Assembly (NCBI RefSeq): GCF_004208535.1
Contig: NZ_SGIS01000037.1
Location: 1 to 51,226, forward strand
Source: Sphingomonas populi
GTDB lineage: Bacteria > Pseudomonadota > Alphaproteobacteria > Sphingomonadales > Sphingomonadaceae
Reading direction: 5' to 3'
DNA: 51,226 nt
Every line of letters starts with the position of its first letter. Position 1 is the first letter of the stretch. The notes beneath the pieces are model-generated. The model ran no database searches and was not told where the DNA came from. It saw nothing but the letters and a program-made list of their open reading frames with translations. Of this stretch, positions 33,124-41,557 are shown piece by piece. The position numbers were made by a program, and so were the translations under genes.

Positions 33124-35520
33124 ATGAAGGACTTCAAAAAGGCTGCGCTGCTGTCAACAAGTGTGCTCATCACCTTACCGGCGCTTGCTCAGGCGCAAAG
33201 CGCGGTTCCCGGTGGCGCGCAGGCTCTCACGCAAGTCAATGGGAGGTCACCTGCAGCGGATGCAGAACACGTTGACGATATCATCGTCACCGCGCAGCGC
33301 CGCAGTGAGAATGTCCTGAAGGTGCCGGTCAGCGTGACCGTGGTAAGTGGCGACCAACTGCTGCAGCGGGGCATCAATGACCTGATGGCAGTGACGAAGC
33401 TCGCGCCCAGCCTTCAGGTCGCGCAAGATAACACGTTTTCGGTCCGTGGCGTCGGCACCGGCACGTTCGCTTCGACGGTTGAATCGAGCGTTTCGCAGGT
33501 AATCGACGAAGTCGTGTTGGGCAATCGCGAATTCGCGACCAACGCCTTTTACGATGTCGAGCGCGTCGAAGTATTGAACGGGCCGCAAGGGCTGCTGTTC
33601 GGTAAGAACGCCTCCGCCGGATTGGTCAACATAACGACGACTCGGCCAAAGCTAGGAAAATTCAGCGAGGAAGGCGATGTCGAGCTGGTCAATCGTGACC
33701 GCCCAGTCAAAGACGGGCAGGGGATTCAGCTTCGCGATACGATCAACATCCCAATCTCAACCAATAGCGCGTTGCGGATCAACGCGCTGTACAGCACCCA
33801 GGATTCTGTCACCTATCCGATGGTGAATGGTGCGGTTCGTAACGATCTCAATACGCTCAACTGGGGTGTCCGGGCCAAATATCTGATCGAGCCTACCAAC
33901 GATCTTTCGATCTACATCATCGGCGATTACAACAAAAGCCGAGGGATTTCAGGCCGCTACGATGCTACCTTCCGCCAGTTCGGCCAGAATAGCGTCTACC
34001 CTGCATATGGCCTGCAGGCGGGAAACAATAATCTTGTTTATACCGCAGACGCGCCAAATTATCGAGTTTCTGAAACCGGCGGCGTTCAAGGAAATATAAG
34101 CTATAGCTTTGCGAACGGGATGCAACTGAGCAGCATCACCGCCTGGAAAAAGTTAAATACGTCCTATCAGTTTGATTCTGACAATACGCCGATAAATTTC
34201 TTCGATTTCAATCAGAATCGCATAAAATTCGATCAAATCTCGCAAGAGCTGCGCCTGTCATTGCCTAGTGGAAATGCTATCTCCGGGCAGTTTGGGTTAT
34301 ATTACTATCACTCTTCCGATTCCGAGGTCGGGTTTCGCGGTGGCAATAACGGACTGCCAAGCTTCGTTACATCGGGGTTCCCGTTTTGCATCAATCCGAC
34401 CGTACTTGGCCCACCACCGGCGTGCCCGGTAAGCAACACCTCCTTTCTGGGCCAGGACTACCGCTTCACGCTGAAACAGGACAGCTATGCGGCATTTGGC
34501 CAGTTGAGTTACGCGATCACGGACTCGCTGAAAATCACCGGCGGCGGGCGCGTCACGCATGACAAGGCATCGCTGGATATGGTGGAGAATACCGGGTCCT
34601 ATTTCGTGACGCTCGGTGTGCCCAACAACGTTACCAAGCAATCGACCAAGGCGACCAATTTTAGCTTCAAGATTGGCGCTGATTGGCAAGCTTCGCCGGA
34701 CCTTCTGGTCTATGGATTCTACGGACAAGGCTATAAGGGCCCCGGCTTCTCCAATACCTCTCCCAGCCCCGGCGCCAATCTGGCGGTTCGCCCGGAAATC
34801 TCGAAAGGCGGGGAGATCGGCCTGAAAGGGCGCCTTCTCGACCGTCGCGTGACGTTCAGCCTCTCGGCTTTCTACACGCGCTTTTCGGATCTGCAGGTCC
34901 AATCGTTCGTGCAATCGCTTCGGACGTTCGTTCTGAGCAACGCGGCGACCGCGACCACCAAGGGCGTCGAGCTATCGCTTCAGGGACGGGTGTCGTCACG
35001 GCTGACGCTGTCCGGTTCGGCTTCCTATGTCGATGCCAAGTTCGACGATTATCCCGGGGCACAGTGCAATCCTGGACAGACCAGCAATGGCTGTGCGGCG
35101 AACGTCAATTCGAGCGATCCAGGCTTCGTCGGCGTATTCAATGCGGCCGGCTATCCGCTACCGCTGTCCGCCAAGTTCACGACCACGCTTGGCGCCGATT
35201 ACCAAGCGCCGATCGGGCGCGGTCTCGATGGTGTGATCGGGCTTGGGTATTATCACCGCTCGCCGCAGACTTCCGGGTTGGGGACGATCTTCGATATCCC
35301 GACGTGGGACACGCTCGACGCACGTCTCGGAGTGAAGTCACACAATTGGAGCCTCACGCTGTTCTGCAAGAATTGCACGAATTCGGTTCGGCCGATTTCG
35401 ATCGGTGCGGATGGCGGCGATGCCAATCCGACGAGTGGGCCGCCCGTCCTCACCTTCGCGCAGCGATGGAGCTACGATTCGGTGCGAACTGCTGGCCTGC
35501 GTGGAACGTTCAACTTCTGA
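33124..35520 (+). CDS. TonB-dependent receptor of the putative C-glycoside locus
   Basis: The 798-residue receptor has a signal peptide (LLSTSVLITLPALAQA) and a TonB-box-like region (VDDIIVTAQRRSENVLKVPV). The plug includes SVRGVGTGTFASTVESSVSQ and VERVEVLNGPQGLLFGKNAS. A long barrel ends in RTAGLRGTFNF. The 'GPQGLLFGKNASAG' form is typical of the large sphingomonad receptors used for plant-derived and aromatic compounds. It carries an extracellular loop with a Cys pair (FPFCINPTVLGPPPACP). GAGGAGGGG precedes the ATG. Its promoter has the putative TetR operator, so it probably imports the compound degraded by the genes downstream. The ligand is unknown. Confidence 0.87.
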   Translation: MKDFKKAALLSTSVLITLPALAQAQSAVPGGAQALTQVNGRSPAADAEHVDDIIVTAQRRSENVLKVPVSVTVVSGDQLLQRGINDLMAVTKLAPSLQVAQDNTFSVRGVGTGTFASTVESSVSQVIDEVVLGNREFATNAFYDVERVEVLNGPQGLLFGKNASAGLVNITTTRPKLGKFSEEGDVELVNRDRPVKDGQGIQLRDTINIPISTNSALRINALYSTQDSVTYPMVNGAVRNDLNTLNWGVRAKYLIEPTNDLSIYIIGDYNKSRGISGRYDATFRQFGQNSVYPAYGLQAGNNNLVYTADAPNYRVSETGGVQGNISYSFANGMQLSSITAWKKLNTSYQFDSDNTPINFFDFNQNRIKFDQISQELRLSLPSGNAISGQFGLYYYHSSDSEVGFRGGNNGLPSFVTSGFPFCINPTVLGPPPACPVSNTSFLGQDYRFTLKQDSYAAFGQLSYAITDSLKITGGGRVTHDKASLDMVENTGSYFVTLGVPNNVTKQSTKATNFSFKIGADWQASPDLLVYGFYGQGYKGPGFSNTSPSPGANLAVRPEISKGGEIGLKGRLLDRRVTFSLSAFYTRFSDLQVQSFVQSLRTFVLSNAATATTKGVELSLQGRVSSRLTLSGSASYVDAKFDDYPGAQCNPGQTSNGCAANVNSSDPGFVGVFNAAGYPLPLSAKFTTTLGADYQAPIGRGLDGVIGLGYYHRSPQTSGLGTIFDIPTWDTLDARLGVKSHNWSLTLFCKNCTNSVRPISIGADGGDANPTSGPPVLTFAQRWSYDSVRTAGLRGTFNF

Positions 35521-35730
35521 ATCTGCTGTCGCTTCGCTGCGTGACGGGCGCCGGGTTCAACCTCGCGCCCGTTTGGCGGCATGATAGGGGCGGCAATCGC
35601 GGGGGCGATCGCCTGACGGGTGGTCCACGAAAGACGCGCACGAACGGTATGGTGCCGGACAGGACAGATGCCCTCCCAAATCAAGTCCGGTCGCGGTGGC
35701 GCGGTCGGACCTTCCGAACTAGGAAATCTC

Positions 35731-37062
35731 ATGGTCACGCTCACCCGCCGCCAGTTTTCAGCAGGAGCGGCAATGCTCGGCACCGCCGCGTCGATGTGGC
35801 CGGCCGCTGCGCTGGCTGGCCGCACACGGCAATTCCCTGACGGATTTCTGTGGGGCGCCGCGACGTCAGCCTATCAGATCGAAGGCAACAACATCAATTC
35901 TGATGTCTGGCAGGTCGAAGCCATCGCGGGTACACCCTATGCCGAACCCGCAGGCGATGCCGCCAATGGCTTCGAGCTTTGGCCGACGGACCTTGATCTG
36001 GCCAAGGCGATGGGCCTCAACAGCTATCGCTTCAGTCTGGAGTGGGCCCGGATTGAGCCGCGCGCGGGTGAATTCTCGGTCGCCATGCTCGATCACTACA
36101 AGCGCATCATCGAAGGATGTCACGCGCGCGGACTCAAGCCGTTCGTGACCTTCAACCACTTCACGACGCCCTTGTGGTTCGCTCTGCGTGGCGGCTGGCA
36201 ACATCCAGACGCACCGACCCTCTTCGCCAGGTTCTGCGCAATGGCGGCGTCGCATCTATCTGACGGCATCGCCGTCGCCGCGACGCTTAACGAACCCAAT
36301 CTCGCGGGTCGCTTGGCCGATGTGCTACCGCCAGCGGTGAGCAAATGGCTGCTGCCGGCGGACCGGGCTGTGTCGGAAAAGGTTGCTGCGGCGTTTGGCG
36401 TCCCGTTGTTTCTGACGGGCAACAACGTTTGGTATCCCGATCCCACAACGCTGCAGGCCAATTTGCTCAAAGGGCATGATTTGGGCCGGCAGGCGATCAA
36501 GGCCGTGCGCGGTGATCTGCCGGTGGGCGTTTGCCTGGCGATCATCGATGATCAGGCGGTTGGCTCCAACAGTATCCGCGACACGGTACGCAAGGGGCTT
36601 TATGTCGATTGGCTTCAGGCAGCGCGCCGTGACGACTTCGTCGGGGTGCAGAATTACGAGCGCGCGCTGTGGGACGACAAGGGCAGGGTGCCGCCGCCGC
36701 CGGAAGGTGATCGGAACTTTGCCGGGGGAGAGGTCTATTCTGCCTCGCTCGCCGGCGCGGTTCGCTATGCGTATTCGGTCGCCAAGGTGCCGATATTCGT
36801 CACGGAGCATGGGGTTAACAGCCAGGACGATACGGTTCGGCAGCGGCTCATCCCCGCCGCGCTGGGGCATTTGCACAGGGCGATCGCTGAGGGCGTGCCG
36901 GTAAAGGGCTATATGCACTGGTCGTTGATCGACAATTTCGAATGGGGCTTCGGCTACAAGCCACAATTCGGGCTCCACAGCTTCGATCGAAAGACGTTTG
37001 CCCGAACCGCCAAGGCGAGCGCGGGCGTCCTAGGGGGCATAGCCCGCGCAAATGCTGTCTGA
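35731..37062 (+). CDS. Tat-exported glycoside hydrolase family 1 beta-glycosidase
   Basis: The 443-residue protein begins with a twin-arginine signal (TRRQFSAGAAMLGTAASMWP). GH1 blocks follow: FPDGFLWGAATSAYQIEG, LNSYRFSLEWARIEPRAGE and VTFNHFTTPLWFALRGGW. The acid/base Glu188 is in AATLNEPNLAG and the nucleophile Glu359 in IFVTEHGVNS; most GH1 enzymes have TENG at that place, so the histidine is a small deviation. YMHWSLIDNFEWGFGYKPQF is the usual C-terminal sugar-binding block. It should hydrolyse beta-glycosides in the periplasm. ATG 35731 opens the Tat signal and follows AGGAAA. Its position after the receptor suggests removal of O-linked sugars from the imported glycosides. Confidence 0.9.
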   Translation: MVTLTRRQFSAGAAMLGTAASMWPAAALAGRTRQFPDGFLWGAATSAYQIEGNNINSDVWQVEAIAGTPYAEPAGDAANGFELWPTDLDLAKAMGLNSYRFSLEWARIEPRAGEFSVAMLDHYKRIIEGCHARGLKPFVTFNHFTTPLWFALRGGWQHPDAPTLFARFCAMAASHLSDGIAVAATLNEPNLAGRLADVLPPAVSKWLLPADRAVSEKVAAAFGVPLFLTGNNVWYPDPTTLQANLLKGHDLGRQAIKAVRGDLPVGVCLAIIDDQAVGSNSIRDTVRKGLYVDWLQAARRDDFVGVQNYERALWDDKGRVPPPPEGDRNFAGGEVYSASLAGAVRYAYSVAKVPIFVTEHGVNSQDDTVRQRLIPAALGHLHRAIAEGVPVKGYMHWSLIDNFEWGFGYKPQFGLHSFDRKTFARTAKASAGVLGGIARANAV

Positions 37063-37108
37063 CTGCAGCTTAAAAGTACTGGTAGAACGTGACCTCGACC
37101 ATCGGCCG

Positions 37109-37711
37109 TCAGATATTGGAGATGGCGTGCCAAATGATCGCATCGGCGGTCCGTTCGGAACGGGGTTCGCTAATTTCATCATGTGGCGCCATCATATGAC
37201 GGTCGCGGAGTAAGGCGAAGCCGTAGATCGTCGACCAGAGCGTGGCAACCCGAACGCCGACATCGGCCTGGGTGTCCGCGCCGAGGGTCGTAACGACGCC
37301 TTCATGCAGAATCTCGAAGCCTTTGCGCTGGGCGATTCCGATCATGGGATCGACCTTGGGCCGCGTAAGTTCGCTCTCATACATCAGCTCGAACAGCCGG
37401 GAGTGGCGCGCCGCGAAAACGAGGAAACTATGAGACATCGCAAAGAGTTGATCGCGCCCCGGTACGGCGGTGTCGCTGGCTCGTTTGCCCAGCGCATTCA
37501 TTTCATCATAGCCCTCAAGGGCAACCGCGAGCAGCAGCGAACGCCGGTCCGGGAAATGATGATACGGAGCGCCTGCCGATACGCCCACGATCTGCGCGAG
37601 TTTGCGGACCGATAGGCCTTCGTGGCCATGATCCGAGACGAATTGACGGGCGGCCGCGAGCAATTCGCTGCGCAGGTCTTCCCTGTGATAACTACCATCG
37701 CCTCGCGCCAT
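37109..37711 (-). CDS. TetR-family transcriptional regulator
   Basis: The 200-residue protein has a TetR helix-turn-helix (LLAAARQFVSDHGHEGLSVR and KLAQIVGVSAGAPYHHFPDR) and an all-helical ligand domain with a TetR_C-type end. It sits between the GH1 gene (convergent) and the deglycosidase operon (divergent). A palindrome in the divergent promoter and a near-identical one at the receptor promoter are its likely targets. The inducer is probably the glycoside or its aglycone, by analogy with other catabolic TetR repressors. Confidence 0.9.
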   Translation of the reverse strand: MARGDGSYHREDLRSELLAAARQFVSDHGHEGLSVRKLAQIVGVSAGAPYHHFPDRRSLLLAVALEGYDEMNALGKRASDTAVPGRDQLFAMSHSFLVFAARHSRLFELMYESELTRPKVDPMIGIAQRKGFEILHEGVVTTLGADTQADVGVRVATLWSTIYGFALLRDRHMMAPHDEISEPRSERTADAIIWHAISNI

Positions 37712-37740
37712 GTTTTGCGACTAGCCCCTATGCCAGCCTC

Positions 37741-37768
37741 TTGACAAGCGGCTCGGTGGAAATCTAAG
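37741..37768 (+). promoter_or_regulatory. Probable promoter of the deglycosidase operon
   Basis: A consensus -35, TTGACA (37741-37746), is followed after 16 bases by TCTAAG (37763-37768), a 4-of-6 match to the -10 consensus. The -10 element lies inside the putative TetR operator at 37763-37779, so binding would compete with RNA polymerase. Confidence 0.4.
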
Positions 37769-37779
37769 CATCGATTAGA
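37763..37779. promoter_or_regulatory. 17-bp palindromic operator, probable TetR site (deglycosidase promoter)
   Basis: TCTAAGCATCGATTAGA matches the operator at 32993-33009 in 14 of 17 positions and keeps the outer TCTAA/TTAGA arms. It lies 52 bases before the TetR start codon and 146 bases before the deglycosidase gene. It may therefore control both directions. Confidence 0.62.
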
Positions 37780-37924
37780 TTGGCGAAGACGGGCCGTACC
37801 GGCGGGAAAAAAGCTGCTGTTTTTCAAGCGGAAAGAACGGGATCGACCCGCTGGACCGTTAGCGTAGCGCTCCGTTGCGGTTTCCACACGGCCGGCACGA
37901 CAGAAAATACGTAGGTGAGGACAC

Positions 37925-38926
37925 ATGGATCACAACATCAAACGCGGCGTCAGTTTGTACTCCTTCCAGGAAGAACTCTTCCTCGGGCAGATGACGGTCG
38001 AGGACTGCGTATCCTTCGCCGCGTCGATCGGTGCGCGGGGCATCGAAATCCTGCCTGAACAAAACATGCGGTCCTTCCCGAACGTGACCGACCATGAGGT
38101 GGGCGCGTGGAAGGACATGATGGCGCGGCACGGTTGCGAAATGACCTGTTACGACATGTTTCTGGACACCAAGCTGCGGTCCGATCGCTTGATGACCGAC
38201 GAAGAACAGGTCGAATCGATCCGACGCGACCTGATCCTGTGCAACACATTGGGCATCCGCAACATGCGGGTACTGGTGTTCGTGCGGCCGGACATTCTCG
38301 AGCGGTGCGTGCCCTATGCGGAGGATCTGGACGTGCACATGGGCGTGGAAGTCCATGCGCCGTGGCACATCGAGCATGCGTGGATTCTGCGGACGATCGA
38401 AGTCGCTGATCGGCTGGGAACCCGCCACCTCGGACTGCTGCCCGACATGGGCATCTTCATGAAGCACTATCCGCCGGTGTGGCGCGCCCGCTTCGAGCGT
38501 GAAGGCGCGCGGCCCGAAGTCGCGCAATTCATCGTCGATCAGCATGACGCCAAGATCATGGCGGAATATACGATCTATGAGGTCGCAGTGAAGATGAAGG
38601 GCACGCCCGTGGAGGTCCGCATGGCGGAAACCCTGCGCCATTCGCCTTATTCGAACCCCAAGCGCATCCGGGATTTCATTCCCTACTTCCGGCATATTCA
38701 AGCCAAATTCTACGAAATGAATACAGACGATACCGACCCGTCGCTGGCCTATGATGAGGTCGTTGCCGAACTGATCGCAGGCGGCTGGAGCGGGTATCTG
38801 TCGAGTGAATATGAGGGCAATCGCTGGGTGCAGGACGTGCAGCCTGTCGACAGCCGCGAACAGGTGCGCCGTCAGCACCGCATGTTTGAACGTCTGCTTT
38901 CGCAGCGTACCGGGGAGCAGAACTGA
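37925..38926 (+). CDS. Probable C-glycoside deglycosidase, TIM-barrel alpha subunit (sugar isomerase/epimerase-like)
   Basis: The 333-residue protein belongs to the sugar-phosphate isomerase/epimerase (xylose isomerase-like) TIM-barrel superfamily. A metal site can be read from four strands: Glu142 in MGVEVHAPW, Asp174 in LGLLPDMGIF, His257 in YFRHIQAKF and Glu295 in LSSEYEGNR. The partner encoded next is a DUF6379 protein, the small subunit of known bacterial C-glycoside deglycosidases (DgpB/DgpC and CarB/CarC systems). In those, the two-subunit, Mn-dependent enzyme breaks the C-C bond between an aromatic ring and a 3-keto sugar. The pairing, not the barrel alone, supports this call. GAGG lies nine bases before the ATG. 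Its stop overlaps the next ATG by one base. Confidence 0.8.
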   Translation: MDHNIKRGVSLYSFQEELFLGQMTVEDCVSFAASIGARGIEILPEQNMRSFPNVTDHEVGAWKDMMARHGCEMTCYDMFLDTKLRSDRLMTDEEQVESIRRDLILCNTLGIRNMRVLVFVRPDILERCVPYAEDLDVHMGVEVHAPWHIEHAWILRTIEVADRLGTRHLGLLPDMGIFMKHYPPVWRARFEREGARPEVAQFIVDQHDAKIMAEYTIYEVAVKMKGTPVEVRMAETLRHSPYSNPKRIRDFIPYFRHIQAKFYEMNTDDTDPSLAYDEVVAELIAGGWSGYLSSEYEGNRWVQDVQPVDSREQVRRQHRMFERLLSQRTGEQN

Positions 38927-39312
38927 TGTTCGACAAGTACCTGATTTGCGAGCATTCGCTGCGCAACGCTGGTCCGACGGATGCGCCTGAAGGCTTCACG
39001 TTCGAGGCGAAGCTCGGATATTATCGCGGCCTCGGCCTGTCGATGATCGAGGATATCGCCGTCGCGATCGACGGTGTCGAACTGCCGCGCGATGCCGTTC
39101 GGTTCGATGAGGGAAAAGGGCCGCTGACGCTCGACCAGATGGCGACAGCCTATGATCGGCGATGGGCGTTCGGTGAAACAGCGACGCTGATCGTCGAGTA
39201 TCCGGGCGGATTTCCCCCGGGCGAACATAACGTGTCGCTGCGCCAAAAGCTGCGGATATCGTATCTGCCATTCCCTGCGATCAACAGCGACAGCAAGACG
39301 CTGTCGCTGTGA
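38926..39312 (+). CDS. Probable C-glycoside deglycosidase beta subunit (DUF6379)
   Basis: This 128-residue beta-rich protein matches the DUF6379 family as I recall it. The start, MFDKYLICEHSLRNAG, the block LGYYRGLGLSMIEDIAVAID and the end LRISYLPFPAIN are characteristic. In deglycosidases such as DgpBC and CarBC, this small subunit packs on the TIM-barrel subunit and is required for activity. Its ATG overlaps the stop of the alpha-subunit gene (TGATG), as expected for a stoichiometric complex. The protein has no signal peptide, so the reaction is cytoplasmic. The match is from memory of family motifs, not from an alignment. Confidence 0.8.
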   Translation: MFDKYLICEHSLRNAGPTDAPEGFTFEAKLGYYRGLGLSMIEDIAVAIDGVELPRDAVRFDEGKGPLTLDQMATAYDRRWAFGETATLIVEYPGGFPPGEHNVSLRQKLRISYLPFPAINSDSKTLSL

Positions 39313-39380
39313 AACGTGCCGCGCTTATCGCAGGTTTTCCGGTGGTCAGCGACAAGCCGATGACGGCGACATTCGGGTGA
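39309..39380 (+). pseudogene. 23-residue micro-ORF coupled to the beta-subunit gene, probable deletion remnant
   Basis: GTG 39309 overlaps the DUF6379 stop (GTGA), and the frame reads VKRAALIAGFPVVSDKP and six more residues before TGA. The stop overlaps another GTG start. A gene this short between coupled enzyme genes is best explained by internal deletion of a longer gene. A translational-coupling peptide is the alternative. Confidence 0.35.
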
Positions 39381-39460
39381 CCGATCAAGCCTTTGACGAT
39401 TTTGCCGCTTCCGGTGCCGACCGGGCGCTCAATCGCCGTCTCATGGGGATCAGCGCGTGA
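39377..39460 (+). pseudogene. 27-residue micro-ORF between deglycosidase and transporter genes, probable deletion remnant
   Basis: The frame begins at GTG 39377 (overlapping the previous stop), reads VTDQAFDDFAASGADRALNR and ends at a TGA that overlaps the transporter's GTG start. The amino acid pattern looks like real protein, but no family can be named. With the previous micro-ORF it suggests that one or two genes were shortened while their ends were kept. Confidence 0.35.
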
Positions 39461-40311
39461 CCGATATTTCGCAATCCATGTCGCGCCCTGCCGTGAAAAA
39501 CGAAAATGGCAAGGGCATCGCGCTGCTTTCCGCCCAGATCCTGCCGGTGATGGCGATAGTCTCGTTATTTCCGGCGATCCCGAAACTGTTTCAACAGTTC
39601 GGCGGCATTCCGCACGCCGCGCTGTTGGTGCCGATGATCTTGACGATCCCGGCGCTGATGGTGGCGATCTTCGCGCCGGTGGCGGGGGCGTTAGCCGACC
39701 GGTTCGGGCGCCGCGCCAGCTTCCTGTCGGGGATGTTTCTCTATGTCGCGGCCGGGTTGGTTCCGATCTTCACCGCCGACATCTTCGTGATCGTCATCAG
39801 CCGCGCCGTGCTGGGGCTTGCCGAGGCTATGGCCGTCACGGTGTCGAGCGCGTTGATCGGGGATTATTTCGGCGAAAACCGGCAGAAATGGACCTCGTGG
39901 GTCGGGATCGTCATTTCTCCGTCGGGCACGCTTTTACTGATCGCCGGTGGGTTTCTCGCCGATTGGAACTGGCGCGGACCATTCTTCATCTATCTCCTCG
40001 CCATTCCGGCTTTAATTCTCGCGCTCATCTACATCGATGAACCGGAGCAGACCGCGCGGGCGCGTGAGCGCGATATCGCCAAGCTGCCGTTCCCGTGGAG
40101 AGAGGCTTTGGTGATTGGGGCGCTGACCCTCGTCGCATCGCTCATCTATTATGTCGAGCCGCTCCATATCGCGCAGGTCTTCAGCTTGCTTGGCGTTACG
40201 TCGCCTGCCGTCGCGGGGGTTGTCCAGGCGCTCACGGCAGTCGGCTATGTCATCGGTGCGCTTATCTACCGGCAGACGGCGCGAAGGGCAACACCAATGG
40301 CCCCGCCATGA
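39457..40311 (+). CDS. MFS transporter, C-terminally truncated
   Basis: The frame encodes 284 residues with about nine membrane helices. The MFS signature between helices two and three is present (APVAGALADRFGRRASFLSG), as is the helix-four/five region (VISRAVLGLAEAMAVTVSSA). MFS proteins usually have 12 helices and about 400 residues. Here the last helix (VVQALTAVGYVIGALIY) is followed by an unrelated tail, RQTARRATPMAPP. The codons after about 40275 instead make sense in another frame, as the end of a different protein. So the gene is probably a deletion product and non-functional as a transporter. The GTG start overlaps the preceding frame. Intact, it would have moved the glycoside or its products across the inner membrane. 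Confidence 0.75.
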   Translation: MTDISQSMSRPAVKNENGKGIALLSAQILPVMAIVSLFPAIPKLFQQFGGIPHAALLVPMILTIPALMVAIFAPVAGALADRFGRRASFLSGMFLYVAAGLVPIFTADIFVIVISRAVLGLAEAMAVTVSSALIGDYFGENRQKWTSWVGIVISPSGTLLLIAGGFLADWNWRGPFFIYLLAIPALILALIYIDEPEQTARARERDIAKLPFPWREALVIGALTLVASLIYYVEPLHIAQVFSLLGVTSPAVAGVVQALTAVGYVIGALIYRQTARRATPMAPP

Positions 40312-40367
40312 TGCTGGGGTGGCGTGCCGCTGAACTGATCCTGCAAGACCGCGACCGAAAGGCTTGA
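40275..40367 (+). pseudogene. C-terminal remnant of another protein, possibly a flavoprotein dehydrogenase
   Basis: In the frame that ends at TGA 40365-40367, the sequence reads DGAKGNTNGPAMMLGWRAAE, followed by LILQDRDRKA. The 'GNTNGPAMMLGWRAAELI' type of ending recalls the last helix of FAD-dependent oxidoreductases. No start exists in this frame, so it is the tail of a gene whose body is gone, joined to the truncated MFS gene. Identity of the lost gene is a guess. Confidence 0.4.
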
Positions 40368-40371
40368 GACT

Positions 40372-41493
40372 ATGACCAATGCGGCGCTTTCCATTCTCGT
40401 CATTGGCGGGGGGATTGGCGGCCTTACCGCCGCGATCGCGCTCCGACGCGACGGCCATGCCGTGACCGTGATCGAGCGCGATCCGAAATGGTCGGTCTAT
40501 GGCGTCGGGATCATTCAGCAGGCCAACGTCGTGCGGGCGATGGAGCAGCTCGGCTTGTTGCAGGATTATCTGGCGGCAGGCGTCGGCTTCGACGGCGTCG
40601 CAATCCACGCTCCCGACGGAACGCGCGTCGCGACGGTCACTTCGCCGCGGCTGGTCGACGGAGTCCCGGCCAATGTCGGCATCGGGCGGCCGGCGCTGCA
40701 CAAAGTGCTGGGTGATCGGACGATCGCGGCGGGGGCAATTGTCCGTCTCGGGGTTACCGCCGAGCGGCTCGACGATGACGGCACGGGTGTGACCGCGCAT
40801 TTCTCGGACGGCGGGATGGAGCGTTTCGACATCGTCGTTGGTGCGGACGGCGTTTACTCCAAAACGCGCAAGGCGTTGTTCCCGGATGCCCCGGGTCCAG
40901 AATTCACGGGGCAGGCGGTATGGCGCTACAATTTCAAACGCCCGCATGATCTACGCGATCTGCATGTCTATAACGGGCCGACCGGGGTTGGCCTGGTGCC
41001 GATCAGCGCAGACCTGATGTATATGTTCGCGACCACGCCGGAGCCGGGCAATCCGACCTACCCAACCGCAGGCCTCGCCGCCGCGATGCGCGAAAAGCTG
41101 GCGAACACCGCCCCGGCGATCCGCGAACTGGCGATGCAGATCACCGACGATTCAGGTGTCGTCTATCGTCCGCTCGAAGTGCTGATGCTGGATCAGCCGT
41201 GGCACAAGGGGCGTGTGGTTCTGCTGGGCGACGCCGTGCACGCCACGACGCCGCATCTGGGGCAGGGGGCGGGGATGGCGATTGAGGACAGCATCGTACT
41301 CGCTGAGGAAATCGCCAAGGCCGATACGCCCGAATCCGCCTTCACGGCGTATGCGGCGCGTCGTTTTGAGCGCTGCCGGTACATTGTCGAAAGCAGCCTC
41401 GCCATTTGTTACGGACAGATCGGTAAGGGTGCGCTCGTCGACAATCATAAGGCGACCGCCGCAATGTTCGCGGTGACGGCGCAACCGATCTGA
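40372..41493 (+). CDS. Class A FAD-dependent aromatic monooxygenase
   Basis: The 373-residue protein has the FAD fold start ILVIGGGIGGLTAAIALRRD, the middle DG motif (FDIVVGADGVYSKTRKALFP) and the second FAD motif VVLLGDAVHATTPHLGQGAG. This is the p-hydroxybenzoate hydroxylase/UbiH-like class, which uses NAD(P)H and O2 to hydroxylate aromatic rings. In a locus that cleaves sugars from aromatic rings, it would act on the released aglycone. It is not of the GMC type used to oxidise the sugar in known C-glycoside pathways. It starts five bases after the remnant tail and shares the operon. Confidence 0.88.
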   Translation: MTNAALSILVIGGGIGGLTAAIALRRDGHAVTVIERDPKWSVYGVGIIQQANVVRAMEQLGLLQDYLAAGVGFDGVAIHAPDGTRVATVTSPRLVDGVPANVGIGRPALHKVLGDRTIAAGAIVRLGVTAERLDDDGTGVTAHFSDGGMERFDIVVGADGVYSKTRKALFPDAPGPEFTGQAVWRYNFKRPHDLRDLHVYNGPTGVGLVPISADLMYMFATTPEPGNPTYPTAGLAAAMREKLANTAPAIRELAMQITDDSGVVYRPLEVLMLDQPWHKGRVVLLGDAVHATTPHLGQGAGMAIEDSIVLAEEIAKADTPESAFTAYAARRFERCRYIVESSLAICYGQIGKGALVDNHKATAAMFAVTAQPI

Positions 41494-41557
41494 CGCGGCA
41501 AAGCGTTGAAGCGAGCGGAGCGATGAGAGTCGCCCGAAAAGAAGGGTGAGGAGCGAG

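Noticed and set aside
40372..41493. The flavin monooxygenase as the missing sugar 3-oxidase
   Set aside because: Its motifs are those of class A ring hydroxylases. Known C-glycoside 3-oxidases are GMC-type or Gfo/Idh-type.
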